64,000 nt of DNA from an uncultured Roseburia sp. Lineage in GTDB: Bacteria > Bacillota > Clostridia > Lachnospirales > Lachnospiraceae. The notes below the pieces were generated by a model. The model ran no database searches, was not told the origin of the DNA, and was given only the letters and a program-made list of their open reading frames with translations. How positions within the stretch are numbered: position 1 is the first letter of the stretch; each line of letters begins with the position of its first letter. The position numbers and the translations under genes were made by a program. The DNA lies in the NCBI GenBank assembly GCA_947647505.1, contig CANSKO010000005.1:62001-126000 (forward strand), given 5' to 3'. Shown piece after piece: positions 25,870 to 34,390 of the stretch.

Positions 25870-27072
25870 ATGAGGGAACAGATCTATTTGGACAACGCGG
25901 CTACGACGCGGATGGCGCCGGAAGTTTTTGCGGCAATGCAGCCGTATTTTATGGAATCTTACGGCAATCCCTCCAGTATATATGCGTTCGCGCAAAAGAG
26001 CGGAGCGGCAGTCGAGCGGGCAAGAGAAGAGGTGGCTGCGCTGATTGGCGCCAGAGCGGACGAGATTTATTTTACCGGAGGCGGAAGCGAGGCTGACAAC
26101 TGGGCGATTCTGGGAGCGGCGGAAGCGAATGCAAAAAAGGGCGGGCATATCATTACTTCGTGCATCGAACATCACGCCGTGCTGCACACGTGCGCATATT
26201 TGGAAAAACGGGGGCATGCGGTGACGTATCTGGACGTGGATGAAAACGGAACGGTGGATCTTTCGCAGTTAAAACAGGCGATTCGTCCGGATACGGCGTT
26301 GATTTCGATTATGGCGGCCAACAATGAAATCGGAACGGTGCAGCCAATTGCAGAAATCGGACGCATTGCAAGGGAGCATGGGATTTTGTTTCATACGGAC
26401 GCGGTACAGGCGTATGGCCATATGCCGCTTAACGTAGAAGAGATGAAGATTGATCTGTTAAGCGCAAGCGCGCACAAGATCTATGGGCCAAAAGGCGTCG
26501 GATTTTTATATATTCGCAAAAAAACAAATCTGCCGTCGCTGATTCACGGCGGCGCGCAGGAGAGAGGAAAGCGCGCGGGCACGCTGAACGTGCCGGGCAT
26601 TGTCGGATTTGGCGCGGCGGCAAAGCGGGCCGCAGAGCGGATGGAAGCATCCTGGAATCAGACGAAGGAGCTGCGGGACTATCTGATCCGGCGCATCGAA
26701 TCGGAGATTCCGTTTTCGGTATTAAATGGACACCGCACCGAACGGCTTGCAAATAACGTGCATTTCTGCTTTCGTTTTATCGAAGGGGAATCGATGCTGA
26801 TGCTTTTGGATGAAGAAGGCATCTGCGCTTCGAGCGGTTCGGCCTGCACGTCAGGTTCGCTTGATCCGTCGCACGTGCTGCTTTCGATTGGGAGGCCGCA
26901 TGAAATTGCGCATGGCTCGCTGCGCCTGACCCTGTCGGAAGAGACGACGCGCAGGGAACTGGACGTTACGGTAGAAGCATTGAAAAAAGCGGTAGAGCGT
27001 CTGCGCGCCATGTCGCCGCTCTATGAAGATTATCGGAAAACAAATGCACAGGAGGAAGCATATGTACAGTGA
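25870..27072 (+). CDS. Cysteine desulfurase (NifS/IscS family)
   Basis: The 400-aa PLP enzyme removes sulfur from cysteine for iron-sulfur cluster assembly. It opens with IYLDNAATTR, has SIMAANNEIGTVQP, the Schiff-base Lys in SAHKIYGPKG (about 203), GGAQERGKRAGTLN, and the persulfide Cys on the loop SSGSACTSGS (about 326). AGAGGAG at 25857-25863 abuts ATG 25864, so ATG 25870 is the better start. It overlaps the iscU-like gene by 11 bases. The pair is the usual two-gene ISC/NIF-type unit of Clostridia. Confidence 0.95.
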   Translation: MREQIYLDNAATTRMAPEVFAAMQPYFMESYGNPSSIYAFAQKSGAAVERAREEVAALIGARADEIYFTGGGSEADNWAILGAAEANAKKGGHIITSCIEHHAVLHTCAYLEKRGHAVTYLDVDENGTVDLSQLKQAIRPDTALISIMAANNEIGTVQPIAEIGRIAREHGILFHTDAVQAYGHMPLNVEEMKIDLLSASAHKIYGPKGVGFLYIRKKTNLPSLIHGGAQERGKRAGTLNVPGIVGFGAAAKRAAERMEASWNQTKELRDYLIRRIESEIPFSVLNGHRTERLANNVHFCFRFIEGESMLMLLDEEGICASSGSACTSGSLDPSHVLLSIGRPHEIAHGSLRLTLSEETTRRELDVTVEALKKAVERLRAMSPLYEDYRKTNAQEEAYVQ

Positions 27073-27499
27073 GAAAGTGATGGATCATTTTAAAAATCCA
27101 AGAAATATGGGAGAAATCGAGCAGCCAAAGGGAGTCGGGACGGTAGGAAATGCAAAGTGCGGCGATATCATGCGCATGTACCTGGACATCGATAAGGACG
27201 GCGTGATACGGGATGCAAAGTTTAAGACGTTTGGCTGCGGCGCGGCCGTGGCGACAAGCAGCATGGCGACCGAGCTTGTCATTGGAAAGACGGTGCAGGA
27301 AGCCCTTCTGGTAACGAATAAAGCCGTGATGGAAGCGCTGGACGGTCTGCCGCCGGTGAAGGTGCACTGTTCGCTTCTGGCGGAGGAGGCCATTCATGCG
27401 GCGCTTTGGGATTACGCCAAAAAGGAGGGAATCGTCATCGAGGGATTAAAAGAGCCTGTGGAGGATATTGAAGAGCGGGAAATGGAGGACGATTTGTAA
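27062..27499 (+). CDS. Iron-sulfur cluster scaffold protein (IscU/NifU N-terminal type)
   Basis: The 145-aa scaffold holds nascent [2Fe-2S]/[4Fe-4S] clusters built with sulfur from the upstream desulfurase. It begins YSEKVMDHFKNPRNMG, a near-invariant opening. It has the three ligand Cys residues in NAKCGD (about 33), FGCGAA (about 59) and VHCSLLAEEA (about 103). Unlike E. coli IscU it has an acidic C-terminal tail, common in clostridial NifU-like proteins. AGGAGGA at 27050-27056 supports ATG 27062, inside the end of the desulfurase gene. Confidence 0.95.
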   Translation: MYSEKVMDHFKNPRNMGEIEQPKGVGTVGNAKCGDIMRMYLDIDKDGVIRDAKFKTFGCGAAVATSSMATELVIGKTVQEALLVTNKAVMEALDGLPPVKVHCSLLAEEAIHAALWDYAKKEGIVIEGLKEPVEDIEEREMEDDL

Positions 27500-27527
27500 G
27501 ACAGATCTTTTCTTTTGGCCCTCTGCA

Positions 27528-27536
27528 TGGTATACT
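27528..27536 (+). promoter_or_regulatory. Extended -10 promoter for the SleB-type hydrolase gene
   Basis: TGGTATACT is an extended -10 element located 56 bases before the start codon. No good -35 hexamer is present 17 bases upstream, as is normal for extended -10 promoters. Confidence 0.45.
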
Positions 27537-27591
27537 TTGGAAAAGAGACAACGTATACAAAACGACCGTTCGGTCTGGCAGGTGATGGCAA

Positions 27592-28800
27592 ATGAGAAGA
27601 AGATACAAAAAGAACGTAATTTATGTGATAACGGCGGTCATGCTTTTGGCGGCGTCCTGGGATGCGAGGGCTTCTCAGACGGGTGACAAGTTAAAAGACG
27701 CCGGGAAAAAGATTGACGAGCTGCAGCAGCAGAAGGAGAATGCAAAGGATAAGGTCGGCTCGCTTCAGAAGGAGCAGACCAATTTAAAGGGCGAGCTGGC
27801 GGAGTTCAACGGTCAGCTGTCTGACGTATCCGCGCGGATCAATGATCTGGAGGCGCAGATGAAGGAGAAGCGGGCGGCCATTGAGGAAGCCAGTCAGAAT
27901 TTAAGCGATACGGAAGCGTTGCGGGCGGAGCAGTACGAAAGAATGAAGCTGCGGATTCAGTATATTTATGAAAACGGAGGCGCGGATTTTGCCGCCGTGC
28001 TGTTAAACAGCAGCTCTCTGGCGGACTTTTTAAACCGGGCGGAGTATGTGGAAGAGATCAACCGCTACGACAGGCAGATGCTGCATAATTACGAAGAAAC
28101 CTGTAAGCAGATTGCAGAGAAGAAACAGCATTTGCAGACGGAAGAGGAAGAACTGGCCGCAATGCAGCAGGATCTGGAGCAGAAGGAAGACGAAGTGAAA
28201 AGCCTGATTGCAAAGACGCAGCAGGGCATTCTGGCGAAACAGAACGAAATTTCCGACGCACAGAAAGAAGTGGAGGAGTATGACGCGCAGATTGCAAAGA
28301 TGAAAGCGTACGAAGAAGAGCTGGAGCGCAAAAAAGCGGAAGAAGCCAGAAGACAGGCGGCGGAACGGAAACGAATTGCGGAGCAGAAGAAGAAGGAAGA
28401 GGAGCAGGGGAAGAAGCCGGGCGGTGAGCAGAGCCAGAATCAGGGAGGCGGAAGCGTTACGGCCAATGCCAGCGATCTGGCCATGCTTGCCGCGCTGGTG
28501 GAATGTGAAGCCGGCGGAGAGAGCTATGAAGGCCAGTGGGCCGTTGCCAGCGTTGTGGTAAATCGTGTGCGAAGCGGCAGCTTTCCAAATACGGTATCCG
28601 GCGTGATCTATCAGGGCGGCCAGTTTACGCCGGTTGCAAGCGGAAGGTTTGCCGTCGTGCTGGCAAAAGGAGCCGCAGCCAGCTGTACGCAGGCGGCGCG
28701 CGCGGCGCTTTCCGGAAGCACGAATGTCAATTTTCTTTATTTTTGCAGAGCTTCTTCTGGCGTGGAGGGAACCGTAATCGGAAATCATGTTTTTTATTAA
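27592..28800 (+). CDS. Secreted coiled-coil cell-wall hydrolase (SleB/CwlJ-type catalytic domain)
   Basis: This 402-aa protein has a signal peptide (basic RRRYKK, hydrophobic core, cleavage near ARAS). A long coiled coil (about 30-265) resembles the N-terminal regulatory segment of CwlO/PcsB-type hydrolases that contact FtsEX. A charged, Gly/Gln-rich linker leads to a hydrolase_2 domain (about 290-402). That domain begins LAALVECEAGGESYEGQWAV, with the catalytic Glu expected in ECEAGGE. SleB/CwlJ enzymes are best known from spore germination, but this architecture fits vegetative wall growth or separation. It is monocistronic, with its own promoter and a strong terminator. Confidence 0.88.
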   Translation: MRRRYKKNVIYVITAVMLLAASWDARASQTGDKLKDAGKKIDELQQQKENAKDKVGSLQKEQTNLKGELAEFNGQLSDVSARINDLEAQMKEKRAAIEEASQNLSDTEALRAEQYERMKLRIQYIYENGGADFAAVLLNSSSLADFLNRAEYVEEINRYDRQMLHNYEETCKQIAEKKQHLQTEEEELAAMQQDLEQKEDEVKSLIAKTQQGILAKQNEISDAQKEVEEYDAQIAKMKAYEEELERKKAEEARRQAAERKRIAEQKKKEEEQGKKPGGEQSQNQGGGSVTANASDLAMLAALVECEAGGESYEGQWAVASVVVNRVRSGSFPNTVSGVIYQGGQFTPVASGRFAVVLAKGAAASCTQAARAALSGSTNVNFLYFCRASSGVEGTVIGNHVFY

Positions 28801-28838
28801 AAAAGTGTAAAGCCTTTTTGGAGGCTTTACACTTTTTT
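28799..28838. terminator. Strong bidirectional intrinsic terminator
   Basis: The 16-bp stem AAAAAAGTGTAAAGCC/GGCTTTACACTTTTTT has A and T runs at both ends. It separates the plus-strand hydrolase from the minus-strand coiled-coil gene, and can end transcripts from both sides. Confidence 0.92.
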
Positions 28839-28860
28839 CATGAAAAATTTTCAGGAATCG

Positions 28861-29505
28861 TTATGCAATCTGCTCTTTTAATTCCGCAACCGTGCGTTCC
28901 AAAATGTCGATCCGATATTTCAGACCAGATACCTGAACTTCGTACAGGATGGACTTGTCCTGTACCTTGATCGCGTCGTTCAGCTTGTTTACAAGATTTA
29001 TGTGGTTTTCTGCAAGAAGCTGGATGTTATGATTTGTTTCGTTTTCGAGCAGCAGTTCAATGGCCGTGGTGCGGCGATTCAGCTCGTCTGACTTCTCATT
29101 AAGGGTCTGTACGTCGCTCTTGAGGGTTTGTACGTCGCTCTTGAGGGTTTGTACGTCGCTCTTGAGGGTTTGTACGTCGCTCTTGAGGGTTTGTACTTCT
29201 CCTTTGAGGGTTTGTACTTCTCCTTTGAGGGTCTGTACTTCTTCTTTGAGGGTCTGTACTTCTCCTTTGAGGGTCTGTACTTCTTCTTTGAGGGTTTGTA
29301 CGTCGCTCTTGAGGGTTTGTACTTCTTCTTTGAGGGTCTGTACGTCGCTCTTAAGGGTCTGCATTTCTTCTTTGAGGATTTGCACATCATGCTTTAAAAT
29401 TCGAATGTCATCTTTCATGATTTGCATGTCATCGCGCAACGGCTGTATCGCCGTTTGAATCAGGCCGGCAATCGCCTGTAAATCTTCTGTGGTCAGGGAC
29501 ATCAT
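28861..29505 (-). CDS. Heptad-repeat coiled-coil protein of unknown function
   Basis: The 214-aa protein begins MMSLTTEDLQAIAGLIQ. Its middle (about residues 48-138) consists of 13 uninterrupted seven-residue units of the form VQTLKxx, where xx is SD, EE or GE (the first is MQTLKSD, the last VQTLNEK). Val and Leu fall at the a and d positions of a perfect coiled coil. A second helical part (about 139-214) ends in SGLKYRIDILERTVAELKEQIA, also heptadic. There is no signal peptide or membrane segment, so it is cytoplasmic and probably a long rod oligomer. The start is ATG 29505, six bases after AAGGAG on the minus strand. A promoter for it lies inside the end of the preceding typA gene region. 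No family is recognised. Confidence 0.75.
   Translation of the reverse strand: MMSLTTEDLQAIAGLIQTAIQPLRDDMQIMKDDIRILKHDVQILKEEMQTLKSDVQTLKEEVQTLKSDVQTLKEEVQTLKGEVQTLKEEVQTLKGEVQTLKGEVQTLKSDVQTLKSDVQTLKSDVQTLKSDVQTLNEKSDELNRRTTAIELLLENETNHNIQLLAENHINLVNKLNDAIKVQDKSILYEVQVSGLKYRIDILERTVAELKEQIA
29092..29364 (-). repeat. 13 tandem 21-bp repeats coding for heptads
   Basis: Thirteen 21-base units lie head to tail without spacers (273 bp). Variation is almost confined to the last two codons of each unit (GTCGCT, TTCTTC or TTCTCC on the plus strand). Neighbouring units are often identical at the DNA level, a sign of recent expansion by slippage or recombination. Because the unit is a multiple of three, unit gain or loss would keep the frame and change only the rod length. 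Confidence 0.95.
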
Positions 29506-29551
29506 ATCACGCTCCTTTGGTGGGTGGCATTCCTGTAAAGTGGTGATTTCA

Positions 29552-29580
29552 AGTATAGCATGGAATATATACAATGTCCA
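29552..29580 (-). promoter_or_regulatory. Minus-strand promoter of the coiled-coil gene
   Basis: On the minus strand, TGGACA (29580-29575), 17 bases and TATACT (29557-29552), with an upstream TGC extended -10, form a very good promoter. It lies in the short gap between typA and the coiled-coil gene, 47 bases before the start codon. Confidence 0.72.
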
Positions 29581-29582
29581 TA

Positions 29583-31415
29583 TCAGGATTCTTTGTTTTT
29601 TAGATTGGCCCGTTTTCTGAGCGTGGCATCCAGAATGCGCTTGCGGATGCGAAGGCTTTGCGGCGTGACTTCAAGCAGCTCGTCCACGTCAATGAAGTCG
29701 ATGGCCTGTTCCAGACTTAAAATCCTTGGGGGGATCAGCGTCAATGCTTCGTCTGCGGAAGAAGAGCGCGTGTTTGTCAGATGCTTCTTTTTACAGACGT
29801 TAAGCTCGATGTCCTCCGCTCTGGAGGAGGAGCCGATCACCATGCCGGCGTATACCTTTTCGCCCGGCCCGATAAAGAGCATGCCCCGGTCCTGTGCGGA
29901 AAACAGTCCGTAGGCTACGGATTCTCCCGTTTCAAACGCAATCAGAGAGCCGAGCTTTCGATAAGCGATATCTCCGCAGTACGGTTCGTATCCGTCAAAG
30001 ATCGTGTTGATGATACCGTTGCCCCTGGTATCCGTTAAAAATTCTCCGCGGTAGCCAATCAGTCCCCGGGACGGAATTTTAAATTCCAGCCTTGTGTAGC
30101 CGCCGCTGATGCTTTTCATATTCAGAAGATTTCCTTTTCTTGCGCTGAGTTTGGAAATGACGGCGCCTGTAAAATCGTCCGGAACATCGACATAGGCCAG
30201 TTCCATCGGCTCTGTTTTTTTGCCGTTTTCATCGACATGATAGAGGACTTCGGCTTTGCTTACGGCAAATTCATAGCCTTCTCTGCGCATGTTTTCAATC
30301 AGAACAGACAGATGCAGTTCGCCACGGCCGGATACTTTATAGCTGTCGGGACTTTCTGTTTCTTCGACGCGCAGACTGACGTCTGTGTTCAGTTCCCGGA
30401 ACAGACGGTCTCTGATGTGGCGCGAGGTAACGAATTTGCCTTCCTGTCCGGCAAACGGACTGTCATTTACAATGAAGTTCATAGCAAGCGTCGGTTCGGA
30501 GATCTTTTGAAATGGAATGGCGCAGGGATTTTCCACAGAGCAGATGGTGTCGCCGATGTGAAGATCGGAAATGCCGGATATCGCGACGATTGAGCCGATC
30601 GCGGCTTCTGTGACTTCCACTTTTTGAAGGCCGTCAAATTCATACAGCTTGCTGATCTTTATTTTTTGCTGTTTTTCCGGTTCATGATGGTTGAGCAGAA
30701 GAGCGTCCTGACCGACTTTTAAACAGCCGTTGTCCACTTTGCCCACGCCAATGCGTCCGACGTATTCGTTGTAGTCGATCGTGCTGATTAATACCTGTGT
30801 TCCTGCGTCTGCGTCGCCGGACGGGGCCGGAATGTCATGTAGGATCGTGTCAAACAGATCCGCCATGTCGTTTTTGGGGACGTCGGGATCCTTCGTCGCG
30901 CAGCCATTTCTTGCAGAGGTAAAAAGAAACGGGCATTCAAGCTGTTCATCCGACGCGTCGAGATCCAAAAACAGCTCCAGCACTTCGTCAACGACTTCTT
31001 TTGGACGGGCTTCGGGCCGGTCGATTTTATTGACGCAGACGATGACGGGAAGCTGTAAGGCAAGCGCCTTCATCAGCACAAATTTTGTCTGAGGCATAAC
31101 GCCTTCAAATGCATCCACAACGAGAATGACGCCGTTTACCATTTTTAAAACGCGCTCCACTTCGCCGCCGAAATCGGCATGTCCCGGCGTGTCAATAATG
31201 TTGATTTTGGTGTTTTTGTATACGACGGCGGTATTTTTGGAGAGAATGGTGATGCCGCGTTCCCGTTCAATATCGTTTGAATCCATGACGCGCTCCTGGA
31301 TTTCCTGATTTTCCCGGAATACGCCGCTTTGCTTTAACAGTTCGTCAACCAGCGTGGTCTTGCCATGATCTACGTGGGCAATAATTGCAATATTGCGGAT
31401 GTCTTCTCTTGTCAT
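29583..31415 (-). CDS. typA: TypA/BipA ribosome-associated GTPase
   Basis: The 610-aa translation-factor GTPase binds ribosomes and aids assembly or stress translation. The G motifs are AHVDHGKTT (P-loop), [29 protein letters not shown] and SARNGCA. The C-terminal BipA-specific part includes [17 protein letters not shown] and [11 protein letters not shown]. Length is standard. AAGGA lies 9 bases before ATG 31415 on the minus strand. It follows the pilT-like gene by 36 bases with no terminator between them, so it may be transcribed with the filament cassette. Confidence 0.96.
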   Translation of the reverse strand: MTREDIRNIAIIAHVDHGKTTLVDELLKQSGVFRENQEIQERVMDSNDIERERGITILSKNTAVVYKNTKINIIDTPGHADFGGEVERVLKMVNGVILVVDAFEGVMPQTKFVLMKALALQLPVIVCVNKIDRPEARPKEVVDEVLELFLDLDASDEQLECPFLFTSARNGCATKDPDVPKNDMADLFDTILHDIPAPSGDADAGTQVLISTIDYNEYVGRIGVGKVDNGCLKVGQDALLLNHHEPEKQQKIKISKLYEFDGLQKVEVTEAAIGSIVAISGISDLHIGDTICSVENPCAIPFQKISEPTLAMNFIVNDSPFAGQEGKFVTSRHIRDRLFRELNTDVSLRVEETESPDSYKVSGRGELHLSVLIENMRREGYEFAVSKAEVLYHVDENGKKTEPMELAYVDVPDDFTGAVISKLSARKGNLLNMKSISGGYTRLEFKIPSRGLIGYRGEFLTDTRGNGIINTIFDGYEPYCGDIAYRKLGSLIAFETGESVAYGLFSAQDRGMLFIGPGEKVYAGMVIGSSSRAEDIELNVCKKKHLTNTRSSSADEALTLIPPRILSLEQAIDFIDVDELLEVTPQSLRIRKRILDATLRKRANLKNKES

Positions 31416-31451
31416 AAAATGTGATCCTTCTTTCTATATCGGTGTCAGCGC

Positions 31452-32516
31452 TTATCCAATGCGCTTTTTGAGCATATCCGGATTGGACGCAAATTCCAAT
31501 GCCGTCTCCTTTGTAATCTGTCCCGCCTGAAACAGACGAAGCAGACTGTTGTCCATGGAAATCATCTCTTCACTGGAGGATGCATATAAAACGCCTTCAA
31601 TCTGCGGGATTTTATGATCCCGGATCATATTTCGGATGGCGGGCGTTATCGTCATGATTTCAAACGCGGGCAGCATTTTTCCGTCGATAGACGGTACAAG
31701 CTGCTGCGAAACAACTGCCTGCAAAGACAGGGAAAGCTGTACGGCGATCTGCTGCTGCTGGTTGGGAGGAAAGACGTCGATGATTCGGTCAATCGTATTT
31801 GCCGCACCGATCGTATGCAGCGTGGAAAAGAGCAGATGGCCCGTTTCTGCGGCTGTCATAGCAACCTGAATTGTTTCATAGTCGCGCATTTCACCCAACA
31901 GGATGACGTTCGGGCTCTGACGCAGCGCGGCGCGCAGCGCGGTAACGTAGCTTTTGGTATCCACATTGATTTCACGCTGGCTTACAATGCTTTTTTCGTG
32001 CCGGTGCAGAAATTCTACAGGGTCTTCCAGCGTAATGATATGCTTATGGTAGCGTTTGTTGATGTGGTCGATCATGCAGGCAAGCGAAGTGGATTTTCCG
32101 CTGCCTGCGGCTCCGGTAATTAAAACCATGCCTTTTGAAAAATTTGCAAATTCAATCAGCTTATCCGGAATGTGCAGCTGCTTTGGGTCGGGCAGCGCAA
32201 ACGTGATAATGCGGATGACGGCGGAAAGCGTGCTTCTTTGCTTATAGGCGCTTACGCGGAAACGCGAAAGTCCCGGAATGGCAAAAGAAAAGTCGTCGTC
32301 TCCGGCTGTTTGCAGACGGTCCATTGCACGATGATTCGCCAGCTCGTAAATCTGGGAAATGACGGCGTGCGTTTCTTCCGGGAGAAGCCGTTCTCCGTCC
32401 GTTTTTTCGACAATTCCCTGCCGGCGCACGGAAACGGGAAGGCCGGCAACGATAAAAAGATCAGAAGCCTCCTTCTCAACGGCGTGTTTCAGTAAATCAA
32501 TGGCATCTATGCTCAT
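31452..32516 (-). CDS. PilT-type filament retraction ATPase
   Basis: The 354-aa hexameric ATPase of the PilT/VirB11 superfamily has Walker A GAAGSGKST (about 135), an Asp box ITLEDPVEFLH, Walker B-like VILLGEMRDYETI and a His box GHLLFSTLHT. The C-terminal AIRNMIRD is the AIRNLIRE motif that marks true PilT, the motor that pulls in type IV pili. AGGAGG precedes ATG 32516 on the minus strand. The surrounding genes encode a PilC-like platform and small one-helix proteins, but no PilB/GspE extension ATPase is in this locus. Confidence 0.93.
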   Translation of the reverse strand: MSIDAIDLLKHAVEKEASDLFIVAGLPVSVRRQGIVEKTDGERLLPEETHAVISQIYELANHRAMDRLQTAGDDDFSFAIPGLSRFRVSAYKQRSTLSAVIRIITFALPDPKQLHIPDKLIEFANFSKGMVLITGAAGSGKSTSLACMIDHINKRYHKHIITLEDPVEFLHRHEKSIVSQREINVDTKSYVTALRAALRQSPNVILLGEMRDYETIQVAMTAAETGHLLFSTLHTIGAANTIDRIIDVFPPNQQQQIAVQLSLSLQAVVSQQLVPSIDGKMLPAFEIMTITPAIRNMIRDHKIPQIEGVLYASSSEEMISMDNSLLRLFQAGQITKETALEFASNPDMLKKRIG

Positions 32517-32536
32517 ATAGAAATCCTCCTGTCTGT

Positions 32537-33037
32537 TCAGAGTTGTTCGTTCATAAAATGCAGCGTGTCATCTCCTTCCCAGGGCTTTGTCCGAATGACC
32601 TGCCAGGAAAGGATGTTGTAATACGAATGGGACGTCTCTCCGTTTTTGGGGGGAGGAAGGACGTCAATGGCTACGGCAAGCGCCAGCGTTTCATCAATAG
32701 GCGTCTGCCAGGTTACGGTAAATGCGCCGGAATCGCTTTGCAGCGTTTCCATCGGCTGCGTCAGAAGGTCTTTGTGAATGATTTTATAATATTCATCGCG
32801 ATCGGCCGCAGTTTTGGCGGCGTTTGCAAAAATCGCGTCTGCCGTGGCAAGCAGTTCTTCCGCCTGATTGGAAGCGGCGTAGTATTCCTCCATATGCGCC
32901 GTCATGCGTTCTCCCGTTTTGGCCTGGCTGACGGCGGAGGAGAGGGAGAGCGCGGCAAGCGAAAGCATGCAAAGCACAATAAAAACCAGAAACAGCGATA
33001 TGGCGCCAATATTAGTAACAGGAACATTTTTTTTCAT
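32537..33037 (-). CDS. Small one-helix membrane protein of the filament cassette (166 aa)
   Basis: The protein has one N-terminal membrane helix (about 10-35: IGAISLFLVFIVLCMLSLAA) and an extracytoplasmic domain that starts with a long helix (about 38-75) and ends in beta strands. This layout is that of type IV minor pilins or PilX-like proteins. The conserved G/FTxxE prepilin cleavage site is not evident; a Gly at position 11 lies before the hydrophobic stretch, but without the following FTLIE pattern. It sits 20 bases before the pilT-like gene on the same strand. Function is inferred from context. Confidence 0.7.
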   Translation of the reverse strand: MKKNVPVTNIGAISLFLVFIVLCMLSLAALSLSSAVSQAKTGERMTAHMEEYYAASNQAEELLATADAIFANAAKTAADRDEYYKIIHKDLLTQPMETLQSDSGAFTVTWQTPIDETLALAVAIDVLPPPKNGETSHSYYNILSWQVIRTKPWEGDDTLHFMNEQL

Positions 33038-33061
33038 GAAAAACTCCTTGCTTTATCCGGA

Positions 33062-33535
33062 TTATGGCTGGTTTGGAACGTGCAGCTTAAGGTCAAGGGA
33101 ATATACAGGGGGCGATTCGCCCGTCTGAAACACCGCAATATTGCAGCAAAAAAGCCCCTCCTGCTGTGCATCCTGGAAAGAAAGATCCATACGGTATGCG
33201 CCGTCGTCCGGAATACAGTGGTTCCAGTCTGCATCGAAGTGGACGCGCATCTGCCTGGCGTCCGCTATGGCGTGGGGATATTCCTTTGCGATGCAGTCCG
33301 TGAAAAGACGGTACGCATCGTCCTGACGGGCGCCGCCAGGCTCTGCGGCGCGTTTCATCAGCTCTGCGGCGTTTCGAGCCTGGGAAGAAGCCATATGCAG
33401 ACGGTCCGTATTTTTTTGCATGCTGTGAGCTTTGGCAAACATTTGCAGGCACAGGGCGGCTGCCAGCGAGAACATCAGCAGAGCGGCAATCAGCTCCATT
33501 AGAAACAGGCTGGCGTGCCGGCTGGATCGATTCAT
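33062..33535 (-). CDS. Pseudopilin-like protein of the filament cassette (157 aa)
   Basis: The N-terminus, MNRSSRHASLFLMELIAALL, resembles a prepilin helix: Glu is followed by a hydrophobic stretch, as in the FTLIE motif, but Gly at -1 is replaced by Ala/Ser. Behind the helix (about 8-32) is an amphipathic stretch with RNAAELMKRA and then a beta-rich domain with two Cys near the end (FCCN). Its start overlaps the stop of the upstream gene by four bases. Cleavage by a prepilin peptidase is doubtful. Confidence 0.68.
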   Translation of the reverse strand: MNRSSRHASLFLMELIAALLMFSLAAALCLQMFAKAHSMQKNTDRLHMASSQARNAAELMKRAAEPGGARQDDAYRLFTDCIAKEYPHAIADARQMRVHFDADWNHCIPDDGAYRMDLSFQDAQQEGLFCCNIAVFQTGESPPVYSLDLKLHVPNQP

Positions 33536-34017
33536 GGCGAACTCCTTTCCGAAACAAGCATAGAAGCCGTCGTTCCGTTTTGATCGGAAACGGTAAAGCG
33601 GAACAGATGGGCGTCTTCCTGCTTCATTGTAAAAGATCCGATTTCCATAATGTCTGTTCCATCCGTTTTCTGAAATGTGGCGTCTTCCCGGATCATAAGC
33701 TCTTTCAGGCGGTTCTCATATGCATAAATACAGGTGATATAAGCCGTGCCGTCTATGCTGGTTTTTAAGACAAGGCATTCCTGGCCGGAGAGCGTCTGGA
33801 TGGAAATGCCGCCGTTTGCATCGCTCTGGCGGATTTTTTCATTTACATAGGCAAGGCAGGTGCGGACCATATGGGCGTTTTCGGCCTCTTCTGTCTGTCT
33901 GCGGTATCGATCGGCGGACAGAAGCAAAACGGCAAAGGACAGGGCGGCGAATAAGAAAAATACTGCGACAGGAAAGGCCAGATCAATGACGTGTCTGTTT
34001 TGCGCGCGCAATTTCAT
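33532..34017 (-). CDS. One-helix protein of the filament cassette, DUF4860-like (161 aa)
   Basis: One membrane helix (about 11-34) is followed by a helix and a beta-rich outer domain with two Cys (GQECLVL, ITCIYAY). The pattern resembles the DUF4860 proteins found near clostridial pilus genes, an assignment from memory that needs an HMM search. It overlaps both neighbours by four bases (ATGA), so this set is made in strict stoichiometric coupling. Confidence 0.65.
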   Translation of the reverse strand: MKLRAQNRHVIDLAFPVAVFFLFAALSFAVLLLSADRYRRQTEEAENAHMVRTCLAYVNEKIRQSDANGGISIQTLSGQECLVLKTSIDGTAYITCIYAYENRLKELMIREDATFQKTDGTDIMEIGSFTMKQEDAHLFRFTVSDQNGTTASMLVSERSSP

Positions 34018-34364
34018 GGAAAAACCTCCCTGGATTTTGTTTTTCGGATAATAGTAACATCCGGATACAGATTGGCGCCTGTCGGACGGTAATCGATAAA
34101 ATAATCATCCTCATTGTATGTAAGGCCGTAACGCTCTTTCAGCCGGTCAAGGTTCTCCGGATACGTTCCTTCTGTCGCATAATAACAGGCGATGCCCCGC
34201 GAAACGGCCTGCTCCAGCGTGCGAAGGCCTTCTTCATCCGCTTTGGAAGAAACGGAGGATACGCCCATTTGGAACAGCAGAAAAACGGCGAGGAACAGTA
34301 TGCAGGAAATGCATGCATTTTTTTTGCCGGACGGTTTTCTTTTATTGGAAAAACGATTGTTCAT
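34014..34364 (-). CDS. Pilin-like small protein with GspG-like C-terminus (116 aa)
   Basis: A very basic N-terminus (MNNRFSNKRKPSGKK) precedes one hydrophobic helix (about 18-36). The part that follows, LEQAVSRGIACYYATEGTYP with the nearby YGL and YFIDYRP elements, matches the 'YxxxxGxYP' C-terminal motif of major pilins and GspG pseudopilins. The usual short leader with Gly and Glu+5 is absent. GGGAGGG lies 9 bases before ATG 34364. It could be the main filament subunit of the cassette. Confidence 0.65.
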   Translation of the reverse strand: MNNRFSNKRKPSGKKNACISCILFLAVFLLFQMGVSSVSSKADEEGLRTLEQAVSRGIACYYATEGTYPENLDRLKERYGLTYNEDDYFIDYRPTGANLYPDVTIIRKTKSREVFP

Positions 34365-34390
34365 GTCAAAAAGCCCTCCCTTTTTGCGTC

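Noticed and set aside
29092-29364. CRISPR-like array
   Set aside because: The 21-bp units are contiguous with no spacers, and lie in a coding frame.
29060-29458. Plus-strand frame with a repeating LRVCTSL peptide
   Set aside because: It is the antisense reading of the 21-bp heptad repeats. The minus frame has promoter, Shine-Dalgarno and perfect coiled-coil heptads, so it is the real one.
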